Shown piece by piece: positions 24,179 to 36,410 of a DNA stretch of 64,000 nt. The notes under the pieces were generated by a model. It saw only the letters and a program-made list of their open reading frames with translations. It did no database searches and had not been told where the DNA came from. The position numbers and the translations under genes are program-made. The DNA lies in assembly GCA_963555705.1 (NCBI GenBank), contig OY743176.1:58974040-59038039 (forward strand). The letters run 5' to 3'. This DNA comes from Ligustrum vulgare (taxonomy: Eukaryota > Streptophyta > Magnoliopsida > Lamiales > Oleaceae). Numbering within the stretch: the stretch's first letter is position 1; the number at the start of each line of letters is the position of its first letter.

Positions 24179-24931
24179 TGTTGAGAAATTTCCTTTCTCA
24201 AATAAAACATGCTATAATGAAGTTAACACAAACTTGAAACAAAGAATAAGGAAGAAATAAAAAATTGCAAAATGACTTGAATCTCAAAGAATGCTGTCCT
24301 AAAAGCGAAACTTGCGCCATCTCGGAATGAGAATGCTAAAGGGCATCCAAGCAAATTTCTTTAGCGGATTTCAAGCCTCAAACCAAGTATCAAATAGCAC
24401 AATTGATAAACTTGGATAATAGGAACAAGAAGAGCAAATTTGAAGATTCTAAGTATAAAATTTAAGACTTTGGATTATAATCACTATTGAATGTTTGATA
24501 ATCAAAAGGTTATTCAAAACCATAAATTCTATATCTATTTATAGAATTCTATCATCCCAAATCATTGTTTATGCAACTCTTCACGAAAGAGTGCCAAAAA
24601 TAGTTGAAAAGGTGAATGAGAAATTCAGAAGAAATTTCTCCAACGGTCAAATTTTTATACCACGCGATTGCGCGATAAGAGGCTCGCGCGATACCTCGAA
24701 AAAATATGCAGTGACCATTATCACTTAACCACGCGATCTCCGGATCATCAACCACGTGATCGCGTGGTTCTTCATTTTTGCCAGACCTTCAGGTCCGGTC
24801 CGGACCATTTGGTCCGTCCAGTTTTTATTTGGTCTGGTTTTTCAATTCTTGGACCGGTTCCTTATATTTTAGACCGGTTCTTGCACGATTTCAACTATAT
24901 ATTTATATATTTGAACAACATTTTCATAACA
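24179..24931 (-). repeat. 5' LTR of the copia element (753 bp)
   Basis: Same sequence as 18905-19660 with scattered substitutions and small gaps. It should hold the element promoter. Between it and the gag ATG there are only 21 bases (24158-24178), and no initiator-tRNA primer site is recognisable in them. Confidence 0.95.
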
Positions 24932-24936
24932 GATGG
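24932..24936. repeat. Target-site duplication GATGG, right copy
   Basis: Equals 18900-18904. Confidence 0.95.
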
Positions 24937-27882
24937 TACTTTGGAGTCTCCGTTTTCCTTGGTTTTTTTTTTTTTGCAGTTTTCTCTCCGGCGGTATAGG
25001 TTCCAGCATATTGATCAGAAGCCGCTGGATTTTCGGTAGAGGTCCAACCGCCTGTGTGTGACACAGCTGCTGTGGGGTGATGGTGACTACGGTGGTGATG
25101 GAAGCAGTGGAATGAATGTCGCCGCATCCTCTTGGACCTTAGTCACTTCTGGCGATGGCTGTGAGAAATGGTTGGCGGCGGCTACGATTGTTCTATGAGT
25201 AACCATGCTGGAAAAGAGAAAGGTAAATGGGCCAGATTCAAATTTTGGACCATAATGCTAAATATTCTTTTTTGGCCGGATCTCTGCAATCATAAGTTGG
25301 GCCATGTTTGGTTGAAATTAAATATGGCTCTGAAATTGTAAAATCGGACCATTTTGATTAATTGCAATGTGGGCTAAATTGTTTAGTTGGACCATTGCAA
25401 TATGGGTTGAATTTTACAATGGGCTAGAATATTTAATTGGATCATTGCATTTGGAATCTGGCATTTGGGCTGAAGATTGTGGCTTTGCAGATTGAACCAG
25501 TTTGATAATGGGCTGAGGAATATTATTTGAAGAGTTCAAGTAATGGGCTGGACATATACAAATAGAAATTGAAGAATTTGGCAGGCTTGTGGCTCAATAG
25601 ATTCTTTATTTATTTGTAATTTTGTGTCTAGATTCGGTACATAAAGTATGTTCTTATTTATTTTATTATCGCATTTATTTAATGCTTTAATTAATTTGTA
25701 AATGAATGTCATTAAATAACATGCCATGTAGATTGCATAAACAACGCTCTAGGTACTATACTGTCATGCATTGTTTTATATTTTATTTTCTTTTCTAAAT
25801 GTTAGATTAGAAAATAAATATATTTATTAATAATTAAATCGATTTTAAGAGTTAAAACTGATTGGTAATTATTAAATTAAAACCCAACAGTTCAAAATAT
25901 TAAGTGAGTGAGGGTGCAAAATATTTTGAACCCACAACCTCCCCTATTAGCCCATTAGTAAAAATTTGTGTATGCCTCGTACTAATCTAATTAGTCTCCC
26001 TATAGGAGGGCTGCACTATTTTGGTTACTGGATTGGGCCCAATTAGGTGATGATTTTTTAAGTGTGAATTAATCATAATTACCCTGAAGGTAAGGCAATT
26101 AATTTGGTACTTGAATTATTATCAATATAGGGGTTATACACTTAAATCAAGGACTCGCGAGGACTTCTTATAGAATATCCAAACAATGTCAATGATTGCC
26201 AAATTTTAACGACTATAAATTAAATATTGCATGAGATGTTGGATATATTTAATTTAGTGGGAGGGTCCCAGTCTAGCCATAAATCACATTTATTTCTTCT
26301 ATAGGGAAATGTGTTTAAGATTTTAGGGTTTTAGGATGTCGTCATATTATAGTAGTTTTGGGTCTACTTGTGTATAATTTTTTCTTCGTGGATCATATGT
26401 GAAAGTATTCACCACATAAGTAACTCGTGTTTAATACATTTATTTTCTTTGAATGTCGTATTTTCCACAACTAGTTATATGTTTAGCATCATCAATTGAT
26501 TGACGAAAACTGCAAAATGTCTCATTATAATTCTTTCCACTTATAACATTTGTTCGTGCTAGGAGATTCTTGTTCAATAGTAATCATAAATCTTCCAATG
26601 AAAATGGTGTTATTTTGATGAGATGGTTTATTGCATAGTTTTGATTCTCGTATCAAGTACTTTGCAATAAAAAAACCAAAATAGGATAACCATATTTATT
26701 TTCTCGATGGAAGGGTATTTATGATAATTTGAACATCTTAATTATGGAGATGTACAAAAGATGCTATCAAGCTATAATATATCTCTACTTATGAATCGGT
26801 TGCGTTTTTTTACCAGAGACCATTTGGTAAAACATGATTGGTCATTTTAACGAGATGGAGGTTCTACTTGGAAACATTGATTTAGGTGACATGATGGTTG
26901 AAAAACCTTTTTGGATAATCTCTTGCGGTTCAGTGTGGACTAAATTCACCAGGATGAACATGTCTCTGAAAGGTTCAATGTAAGCTATTCATAGAGTATA
27001 GATATTTTAAAGCAACAGATAGTATGGTAGGCCCTCTAACCTTTTTGCTTTGAGTAAAGATAGGATTAATGAGGAGTAGCCTTTCCTGGAAACTCTATAA
27101 TGGAGTAAGACTCTATCCATTGTGTTATTGTTAGTAATTGAGTCTATCTTGATTATAGATTCTAGAGTAACTAATCGCTATTGCAAGTTGTTGCAATATG
27201 GTCCTAGGTGACCAAATGGCTCAATGAGAGATAGAGTATACTATAAGGATAAACACGGGTATAGTAATATGGAGAGAGCTGTTGGGCTTTTGTGTTTGTG
27301 AACAACTTTGATTGTTATTTTGTCTCTATGATATTTGAGTGGAATTATTTGGCACTTAATCTCCCTTTTTCAATTGGAATTAAGTTGAATAATATTCTTA
27401 TTAGTGCGAGACAAATAGTTAACAATCTCAAAGCCTTGTAAATGATTCTAAGTATAATATTACTATAAGTGATAGGGGATAGATGATTCCTTGTATTAAT
27501 GAACTCTTTGATAAGATCTTAAGATAATCATATTTATCTAAATAAGATTCAATGACTAGTAAAGATAGCCTCTAGGAATTTTGGAGGTGGAATCTATGTG
27601 AGCTTTTGAATTTTATTTAGAGGGTAAAATTATTAAGATCTTAGGCTTGGTCACACTTATCCAAACTCGATTCTAATACTAGTAAGGGATGAACCTCAAA
27701 AGGATCTGAGTTAGAATTTATACTGTTTTCTGAATCTTTTTTAGAGGATTAGATAACCAAGAGTCCTTAAATGGACATAAGAGTTTGGGGATTAATACAC
27801 TTCAATCACTCAAGATACGAGAGAGTACGGATAATTCATCACTTTTATTGATGATCACTCCAAATCTTGATTCTATACTTAA
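24937..27882. other. Non-coding retroelement-like DNA
   Basis: Continues the leader interrupted at 18904. It holds repeated GGGCC/GGACC-type words (about 25225-25520: TGGGCCA, TTGGACCAT, ATGGGCT), as seen in large non-coding retroelement derivatives. No open frame with a recognised motif, and no clear 3' LTR, was found. From about 26500 to 27880 nothing recognisable was seen. Confidence 0.4.
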
Positions 27883-27908
27883 CTAATATATACCCGTGCG
27901 ATGCACGG
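27883..27908 (-). other. Helitron-type 3' terminus (hairpin plus TTAG)
   Basis: Stem bases 27894-27899 (CCGTGC) pair with 27903-27908 (GCACGG) around a 3-base loop. The terminal TTAG (minus strand) is at 27883-27886, followed by T. The canonical terminus is CTRR, so one base differs. Confidence 0.65.
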
Positions 27909-30900
27909 ATGACATTATCATTATATTTGCAATGCACAAACATATTTCAATAACAACGTATAATGTATTGACACAAAATATTGGAAAAAATCAATAAAAA
28001 GTAATAATTGAGAGTGTCAATTTAAATAATAATAATTATTATTATATTATAAAGAGTATTACAATTTCGAAAAACCTCCTTATTTACAATATTTGTCGTT
28101 TGTTGAGTTCAAAATATTGTAACTATAAGAAAATAACTTAAATGAATGAATCTTGATTATCATCATCTTTCAAACTCTAAAGAAATAATGATTTGGACCC
28201 AAAACTTTTTTTGGAAAAAAGGCTTTACATGTCAAAATTTCAGATCGATCATAAAATTAAAAATGAATAAAAGGGTATACAAATTTAAATCAAATGAAAC
28301 AAAACTGAATAACCCAAACAAACAAAGAAAAAAAGGAAAATGACCTAATTTATTGTATAAGAATTGTAAAAAAGAAAAGATAAATAACTCACTAATTTCA
28401 CCACATTTTTCTAAAAGCTCATTAATAACCGAGGCTCCAATATTAACAGTACTTCATGAAACTTTAAAAATCGAGTTGCAATCACAAAGGCACATCACTC
28501 CATTTTATTTTTCTTAATATTATATATCTATTAGATAATTAGATAAACATGATAATATATTCATTCACATCATATAAAAAGAATAACATTTTTATTCCCA
28601 ATTAATAGCTCACATAAATAAACAATAAAATATGTTTAAGAAGATGTTCGAAAACTATTATAAATAGAAATGATTAGTGTTATTTGTGTTTTCGAGGTAG
28701 AATTTATGACTAAAAATTAGAGAGAGAAAATTTGTGTGGTTAAAAATATAGTTTAAAATGTCAAGATATTTAAAATAAAAGTAATGACCTAACAATAAAG
28801 TCTTATAACATTCCTAACCATTTAAGAGCTAATTTCATCATGTCATTGAAAAATACTTTATATTAATACTCCTCTTTGTTCCGATTCTTCTACTAAGAAC
28901 TTGAAAAAAAAAAAAAAAAAAAAAAAAACATGAATAAAATTCTTTAATAAATGATAAAGAAGGTTAACTCTAATCAATTAATAAAAACCTATTAATAAAA
29001 TAAACAAAGTTTACTTTTTATTCAATTTCAAATGGTTTTTCAAATGACCATACATAAGAATTAGATGCAGATTAGTATAGCAGCCATTTTACTTGAATAG
29101 TTTATAGTACTACTTATATTATGGCAAAAATCAAGAATAGTTTCACATATAATTTAAATTTTATTTCAGCCACATGCCTTTCACCAAGAAAAATAATTTC
29201 AATAAAAGACAGCAATAGAACCAAAAGGTAAAATTATCAACTAAAAGATTTATGGGAAGGCAACATTTTAACACAAAAATATGACTATACACCGTGATAT
29301 TGGATCAGGGATATGATTATATTACCTTCAAAGAACGGTTTTCCCAATCTTTCCCTATCTTCTGCCTACTAATAGGATTAATCTTCTTGTCCTAAGAAGA
29401 AATAAACAGAGAAATAGATATTAGTAAGTCCACAAAATCAAGAGCTCAATCAACATAGTATTTATGCTAAAGTTTATGAGAGTGTGATGTCTAGCTTTGA
29501 AGATGGTATTTGAGAAGTAGCTTTTTAGTATGGAAGCACTCAAATTGGTGTTTGGCGACATATTAAAAGTTGAAGTCCATCCTAAAACAACGACATGAAA
29601 TAAATCAAATCTCCAAATTTCCACATAAATCTAAAAATGCATTTCATTATCTAGATAATTGTTACCTTCATTAATGGCAGCGATTTTGGCCAGAGAAGAG
29701 AAACGAAACTTGTCTTCATAGGGAACACACTTATGTTCTACGATTCATTGTCAATGGCACGTCAAAGTTCCAAAAAAAAAAAAAAGAAGAAAAAAAAAGC
29801 GAACATATATTTAACAGCTATAGCTCTCATCAAGAGAATCAAGCTTCAATCCTCTTGTATGTGATGTCAAAGGATATTTAAACCTACAACCTTGATGTTG
29901 GACATTTGCATGATTGTTTACCATTGTTGCCTTCTTTTTATCAAGGATACCCTTTTTGTCTTCCTCAGCCTCTTCAACTTACTCCGTTACTATTACTCTA
30001 ACACCTTCAGGTGTCTTTGAAAATACATTAAACGCATCGATGATGAGAAAGTTATTTGTGCCTTTCCTACAAATTAACACAAATTTAGTGTTCCAAAATT
30101 TAAATAAGTGTAGAGAAAATTTGGACACAATTAATTATCCAAGATGCACGAAGTTGAAAGAACACATTGTGATGTAGATTGGTTTCACATAGAGAATGTG
30201 AGGGAAGTAGCAAACCAATAAAAGTATCCAATCATCTAATAGAACTAAAAGCTAGAAACTTTGACATAATGACAAAGACACTAATATTTATGACTCGAAA
30301 CATAATTGACCATTCTGCAAAAACTTAATTTTTATCAGCTACACCTAAAAAAATTGATGGATTGTAAGCTTTTATATAGTTGTAATCAAGAAAAAAAAAG
30401 GGCAAAACTTTAAGAAATATAAGGAGTCCTTTCTTTATTTGAACTACCATTCTTAAATTTCTAACTAATCCATGCATGAAAAGTGAAACTGGAAAAGTAA
30501 AGAGTTGTTATCGACAACACTTTGTGATACCAAAGCAGAATAGCCTGCAATCAGTGTCACTCTTAATGTGTTTCCGCTTTTTCTTTTGTTGATTTTTGCA
30601 CCATAGATTTGTAAAAGATTGGTGTAAATCATTTTACAATATATAGTTTTCAAATCTGTCAAATAATGAGGTCACAAATGAAATTTGAACATTTTTCCAA
30701 AGGGGATATGCAAATTCGAAAAAAAATAAATACTCTAAATTGTAAATCTACAAAGGGTAAACAATACAAAGTTTAAAAGTGAAGACAAATGAATTTACTG
30801 AAAATAAAAGTGCCATCATTGAGGCAGATGAAGAAATCACTCACCGAATATTCAAATTGCATAGAGGTGAGTCAATCCATTTCAGTCAATATGAAATTAT

Positions 30901-31032
30901 TTCAAATTTTGACTTTATCGAAAAAAAACATTTATTATGGATAGAGATTTGGGATGACACTTCTAATTTATTAAAAATGTGAACTTACTACCATCAATTA
31001 ACCTAAAAATTTGGTGTATAAATAAAAGATAC
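27909..31032 (-). other. AT-rich interior with unassigned exon-like pieces
   Basis: Some minus-strand pieces look like exons with splice-like borders but could not be named: about 29321-29393 (KINPISRQKIGKDWENRSLK), about 29960-30075 (NNFLIIDAFNVFSKTPEGV), and about 30490-30600 (INKRKSGNTLRVTLIAG). A poly-A run is at 28903-28928. No complete gene is present. Confidence 0.3.
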
Positions 31033-31125
31033 CTTCTTAAACATTACTGCATAGTGGTTGTTCACACAAATTCCTTCAGGAAATATGAGGAGAGGATTAT
31101 CAGCCCTTCAAAATGTTCCCGCGGC
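31033..31125 (-). pseudogene. GPAT9: Captured exon of a GPAT9-like acyltransferase
   Basis: The minus-strand exon encodes DNPLLIFPEGICVNNHYAV followed by MFKK. This is the FPEG acyltransferase motif region of plant GPAT9, the ER glycerol-3-phosphate acyltransferase of membrane and storage lipid synthesis. Splice borders are kept (CTTTTTAG before 31125, AAG/GTATC at 31033). The start of the exon (REHFEG-like) is out of frame with the rest by one base, and Ile replaces the usual Thr after PEG. Only this exon is recognisable. It lies on the same strand as the other fragments here. Confidence 0.72.
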
Positions 31126-31610
31126 CTAAAAAGAAAAATTTATGTTAGAATGCAAAAAATCGACAAAATTGTAAGCATGATAATTGGACCTTTTTCAATA
31201 AAACACACTTTCGAGTTACAATCACTTGGTCCTTGGGACTCTAAGCGGTTGAATTAGATGCACCCTAAACTTTCTAAAATAGTGCTTTGCAATTACTTTA
31301 TGCAGAAGACAAACATGATAAGATCACCAAACTATCAGGTTCAATATTCACTGAGTTAGTATTCATATATGTTTCAAATTTTATGCTTTCTTGAAAACAC
31401 GAGCTTCAGAGTTCACCAGCAGGAGCATAAGTAAGTATGTATTGATAGAGTTCACCAGCGGATATCTTGGGCGGGAGAATTGGACAGACTTTATTACTTT
31501 TATATATATAAGTATTGATAGATAGATTAAAAAAAACAAACATTTGCACCCGCAATATCAAATACGGGAGGACAAGAAAATAAATATTCATGATACTTCT
31601 CCAAATACAG
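31126..31610. other. Non-coding stretch between fragments
   Basis: AT-rich. A duplicated GAGTTCACCAGC word occurs at 31410 and 31449. No recognisable exon. Confidence 0.3.
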
Positions 31611-31621
31611 AAAAAGATACC

Positions 31622-31715
31622 CATAGGAAGCTCAATTTCGATAGCTTACCCAACGTCGCTGGAATGGTATCACTGAAACTGTTAAAGTACATATCCAAGC
31701 TCATGGAATTATTGT
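31622..31715 (-). pseudogene. Captured SERK-like leucine-rich repeat exon
   Basis: The minus strand encodes LDMYFNSFSDTIPATLGKLS followed by KLSFL. Spacing and residues match one extracellular LRR of plant SERK/BAK1-type receptor kinases (L-DLY-N-F-G-IP-LGKL-KL-FL). In these genes each LRR is often one exon of about 72 bp, which fits a single-exon capture. There is no kinase domain nearby from this gene. Another LRR-receptor source is possible. It is not expressed as a receptor in this form. Confidence 0.55.
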
Positions 31716-32388
31716 TACAAAAAATATAACAAACTAATTTTATGAAATCCATAATTAGAGAAAAAAATTTGTAAGTGAAAATATCTTCAATGAAATCTCC
31801 CTCCTGCACAAATTTGATAGTTAGGAAAAAGAATTAAATTAAGTGATTTTGTGAGTATATGGGTTTTACCTTATGATGAAGTCGCTAACTTCATCTTCTG
31901 ATATATATATATATATATATTGAAAAACTAATATAGTCTCTTGTGCCTAGACAATTTAACTATCAACTTGAGATGAAGGTAGCAATTCTTGAGAGCAATT
32001 ATTGTATGAAGGGATGACAATTTAGGAATTTTCATTGCCACTTCCACAAAACTACTCAATTGTGTTATTGCACATACTGGAGGAGAAAGTCATGAATTTA
32101 GGTCTAATATCAAGAAATCATCAGGGCCACCTCCTTTTTTTTTAATTTATTTATTTTATTTTTATGTGCATTAAGAAGGTGATCATAATTGACAATTTGC
32201 AATCATGCAACAATCACATTCTTGAGTGAACCAAATCCAAATGGAACTAAATTTCTCTAGGATCAGCAAGACCAATTCAAATCACCATATCACAACCTCT
32301 AGGAAACTCATGGGCTACATTTTCTTTCCTTACACTATTATATACTTGACCTAGTAGATAAAAAGACACATGAAGTAAAAAGACTTAC

Positions 32389-32890
32389 AATAATCAGTTT
32401 TCCAGCATTCTCTAGCCATTTTGTTATATTAATTGCCGCAGTAGTTGCAGTACCAGACGATATCCCCACTTGTAACATGTATTTCCAAGTTAAGAACTTG
32501 CTACTCCAAAATGAGCATTATAAAGGTATAAATTTGGAAAAAGACATTTTCAGAATCAACTCGAACCATTTCATAGCAACTCATGAAGAGACTAAAGCAT
32601 TTTAACTTAAAGCAACCCTTCTTTCAATGCAAGAAGCTTGACAATTTCTATGGATTCATCACTTGAAATCTTGAGAAGAAATAGATGAAATACAGTAAAT
32701 ACATTAGTTCAAAAGTATAAACATGAAATTATGCATATGTGCATTCATTGCTCGAAATCCACACAACTCAAATGAGATAAAAGAATTTACCCTCAAAAAG
32801 TATAGAGAACTACTCAGAATCATACCTAAATTACTTCATCAATAATATTAACCTCTAAAACTCTGGGAATAAAACCAGCATCCTCTGCCT
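32389..32890 (-). pseudogene. Captured cysteine synthase (OASTL) fragment, three exons
   Basis: Three minus-strand exons in gene order. 32890-32826 encodes AGFIPRVLEVNIIDEVI then TAG. 32671-32610 encodes ISSDESIEIVKLLALKEGLL then TAA. 32473-32389 encodes VGISSGTATTAAIN and then LENAGKLII before GTAAGTC. Together they match the C-terminal half of plant O-acetylserine (thiol)lyase, the PLP enzyme that makes cysteine; GISSG and the AGF(I/V)P block are family landmarks. Stops at two exon ends and a Trp in place of the usual basic/Pro context show decay. Introns remain, so the capture was of genomic DNA, not cDNA. Confidence 0.8.
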
Positions 32891-33165
32891 CATAATTTTC
32901 TTGTGCTTTTTTCTCTGCCAAATTGTGTAAAAATTACAGGTCAAATACAAAATCACCAGAAGCAAAATCTAGGTCACATAGCAAATCGGAACAATGTCCC
33001 AAATGGGGAAAGAAACTGTAAACCCTCCTCTGGAAAGAATATAAGATTAGCTCGGGAAAATTATGGCACTCAGCCAAATACCTAAATGAAGCGTAATAGT
33101 TTAATGGAACTTGACAATTTTATCCTAGAGATCATAGTCTAGAATGTAGGAACAAAGTAATAGAA

Positions 33166-33252
33166 AAATTACCCCCACGTTCCAATTACTCTTGTTTCAA
33201 CTTATGTTTCTCCATCAGGCTGCCATCTTGCCAAACCAAATTCTCCCACCTT
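33166..33252 (-). pseudogene. Captured protein kinase activation-loop exon
   Basis: The minus strand encodes VGEFGLARWQPDGET, a TAA stop, then VETRVIGTWG. This matches the DFG and activation-loop region of plant receptor-like cytoplasmic kinases with the DFGLARWQPDGD signature. The DFG Asp is changed to Glu, a stop interrupts the loop, and the usual GTFGYLAPEY is altered and cut. Only this exon is seen. It is non-functional. Confidence 0.75.
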
Positions 33253-33639
33253 GCAGAATAAGAATTGAGAAAAATCAGAAAAGTCAAGTAAAATATAAAA
33301 GTATTTGAAAACATTTAGACCAAGTCATTTGTTCAACTTCTTTCGAAGCTGATTCAGATGAAGTATGTGAAAACATTTAACCATATAAAAAGAATAATTT
33401 TTATTTTTACTTTTTCATTTCAACTGTTGAAATTAAAATGATACTTGTACTAAATCCTTTTCTTCAACTGACAAAAATAATGAGAAAAAAAAAAAAAACT
33501 GAAATTATTAAGGAGATTCACCCTTCCAATTTGATCAGCAATAAGAAGAATCAACTCATTTAACATTTCTGATGAATGAAAAACATTTCAATCTAGGGAA
33601 AATCCATGATTTCTTATCCCTTTTTGCCTCAAAATTCTC

Positions 33640-34140
33640 TTAAAAAATTAGACCAGGAACAGTTATACTAATTGGTAATGAATCAGAGACACGAGTCTCT
33701 TCCGTACTGTGCCTAATGAGTCTGAATTGCTTCCAGACATAATTTCTGACATAAAAATATAGGTTCTCAAAACCATTTGAATCAATCTCCTTTCCCTTGT
33801 TCAAAAGAATTTCGATTTGTAGATTTGGTTTATAGTGAAGAAACTGAATCGTTGAAGAGAGGTAATTGGTTTTAAGGTCATAAGGAGGCATAGAAATATC
33901 AGCATCAAGTGGAGCTACAACTGGGGATCTAGATGAATAAGAAGTCTTGTGCTCATTAAGACAATCAGAATCTATAATTACTGAATCCGACATTGATTAA
34001 AATGTGTTCTCAGAATCTGAAGGTACCTCTAAAAATGTCACTTTCTTCAAGGGTTTGGAAACTAGAGGACCTTCAAGAACAGCTTTTCGCTCTGCCGTAT
34101 TAGGAACTTTCGAGTCTAGAGATAATACGCCACCACACAT
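33640..34140 (-). pseudogene. Captured fragment of a plant protein with a YKPN-type motif
   Basis: The minus-strand frame (Met at 33993, plus an in-frame part upstream to about 34140) contains PPYDLKTNYLSSTIQFLHY followed by KPNLQIEILLNKGK. I recall a plant protein family with TNYLSPRPQFLHYKPN; the PRP is altered to STI here. A stop lies just before the 33993 Met, and upstream codes VLEGPLVSKPLKKVTFLEV. The function of the family is not known to me. The name rests on memory of the motif. Confidence 0.5.
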
Positions 34141-34949
34141 ATGAAAGATTAACATGATATGAGAATTGATATTTGGCCAACATATTTGGTCGTCGCTACA
34201 TATTATGAAAATTGTGTAGTGTTACAAATTTTGATAAAATGAAATAAATTCTGTTCGCTGCTTGTTAAAATAAATAAATAAATAATTAAAGAGAAAAATA
34301 TATACCAACTTTCAGTAACTTAAACTTTAAGTAGACGCTAAACTTTTGGTAAGGATTTTCAAATAATATTAGTTTCTTCTTATTATTATAATCTATTTGT
34401 TATCAAGAATTCATGAGAATAAAGCATTTGTTAAAAGTATTCAAGGACTGACATGAAGGTGTACATAGGCATCTTAGAACCTATTAAGGAGCTTTCAAGG
34501 TAAATTTTTTCAACTATAGAACATGCATTTACCAGGTACAACATCTGGCAAGTAAACCACCATGTCCAACAGATTATACCAAATTGATGATGCAATTAAC
34601 ATAGAAATAGCGATTCTCATTCTAATCATATAATACTATTATTCTTTGGATCCTCTCAATCTCTTCAAGGAATCACTCTCCCTCTAAATCTTTATTTCCT
34701 GCCAAACCAAACATGAAGAAATCGAATTGCAGAAACTGGAATGTCTTGTGATGATAAACATGGAGCATGGCTTGAATCCGACCAAAGTTGGTCCAACCTA
34801 TTCTCATCCAGAGACTCAAATAGACATGTTGGGCATAAAGCTGTGTGTAATTGACCCATTTTCAACCTGTTTGAAACCACCACTTGATTTTCCACCCCAT
34901 ACAAATAACTACGAAGGAAAACAGTGTTGTTATTGTTACCACCATGATT
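34141..34949. other. Non-coding stretch
   Basis: No recognised exon. Minus-strand SSIWYNLLDMVVYLPDV at about 34545-34600 ends at a GT-like donor and may be another captured exon, unidentified. Confidence 0.3.
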
Positions 34950-36410
34950 CTTGCAGTTTTTTTTTTTTTTTTGAAATGTCAGTTTTCCCTTTTCGGATGA
35001 GTAATTAGACAAAAACTAATATCAAGAGGAGAGTGTAGTTAAGAGGAGAAGGGAGCAAGAGCAAATGGCACATACAGAAGAGCCCATGTAGCCTGATAAA
35101 TAAAAAGCATAACATGTAAATCAAAGAATCAATCCCCCAGGGTCCTTAAATGATGAAATTAAGTAATTAGCCACAAACTTATGGTCCCAAATTAAGTCCT
35201 CATAATTGTAGGACTCTTAATTAAAGATATGTGATACAAAATAATCATTCTAAACTTTCGAATAATGCAATGAAGCACCACTAGTATTATAATCTAAGTG
35301 ACATGCAAGTGAGATGACATCTTAAATATGACTCATTTCCCTGCTTTTAAGGCGCCCTATCAACTAATGACATTTGCATGTCACCTAAATTGGTGCTTAG
35401 CACCACTGATGCTAAATAACATTACTGTAAACTTTTTGTCTTGTTTCTAGTAAATGTAATACCCTTCGACGTGAAGTGTCAATGATGTCAATAAAATGGT
35501 ATAAATAAGTAAACCAAAACCCAAATTACTTCTTAGGAAATCCACTACAACCAAGGAAAAGTAATTAAAATTTTCATTTCAACCCACCAAATTCAGTAAA
35601 AGTCCATTTCTACAATAAGTTAAATTTATCATAAAATATAAATACACTTCCCTTCTCATGTTATTTGTCAACAATTTTCCCTTTTCCTATTTTTTTTTTT
35701 TTGAAATGTCAGTTTTCCCTTTTCGAATGAGTAATTAGACAAAAACTAATATCAAGAGGAGAATGTAGTTAAGAGGAGAAGGGAGCAAGAGCATATGGCA
35801 CATACAGAAGATCCCATGTAGCCTGAAAAATAAAAAGCATAAAACTATTGGTCAACATGTAAATCAAATAATCAATCCCCCACGGTCCTTAAATGATGAA
35901 ATTAAGTAATTAGCCACAAACTTATGGTACCAAATTAAGTCCTGATAATTGTAGGACTCTTAATTAAAGATATGTGATCCAAAATAATCATTCTAAACTT
36001 CCGAATAATGCTATGATGCACCACTAGTATTATAATCTAAGTGACATGCAAGTGATATGACATCTTAAATATGACTCATTTCCCTACTTTTAAGGCGCCA
36101 TATCAACTAATGACACCTAAATTGGTGCTTAGCATCACTGATGCTAAATAACATTACTGTAAACATTTTGTGTTGTTTCTAGTAAATGTAATACCCTTCG
36201 AGATGAAGTGTCAATGATGACAATAAAATGGTATAAATAAGTAAACCAAAACCCAAATTACTTCTTAGGAAATCCACTACAACCAAGGAAAAGTAATTAA
36301 AATTTCATTTCAACCCACCAAATTCCGTAAAAGTCCACTTCTACAATAAGTTAAATTTATCATAAAATAGAAATATACTTCCCTTCTCATGTTATTTGTC
36401 AACAACCCCC
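34950..36410. repeat. Direct tandem duplication, two copies of about 731 bp
   Basis: TTGAAATGTCAGTTTTCCC at 34971 recurs at 35701. Both copies end in CCCTTCTCATGTTATTTGTC (about 35650 and 36380). Copies differ by scattered substitutions and a few small gaps, including an extra segment AACTATTGGTC in copy 2. Each copy starts after a T-run. No coding motif. Confidence 0.9.

Larger units (their letters stand above)
18905..24931 (-). mobile_element. Complete Ty1/copia retrotransposon with both LTRs
   Basis: The LTRs at 18905-19660 and 24179-24931 have TG...CA ends and differ at roughly one base in twenty by eye. The 5-bp duplication GATGG flanks them. The polypurine tract (AGTGGGGGAT on the minus strand, 19661-19670) abuts the left LTR, so transcription runs leftwards. 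One coding region lies between, with a stop in gag and a frameshift in integrase. It sits inside a non-coding retroelement whose leader is on both sides. Confidence 0.96.

Noticed and set aside
33640..33993. 117-codon frame as an intact small gene
   Set aside because: A stop directly precedes the Met while the related sequence continues upstream, and the core motif is altered; it is a fragment.
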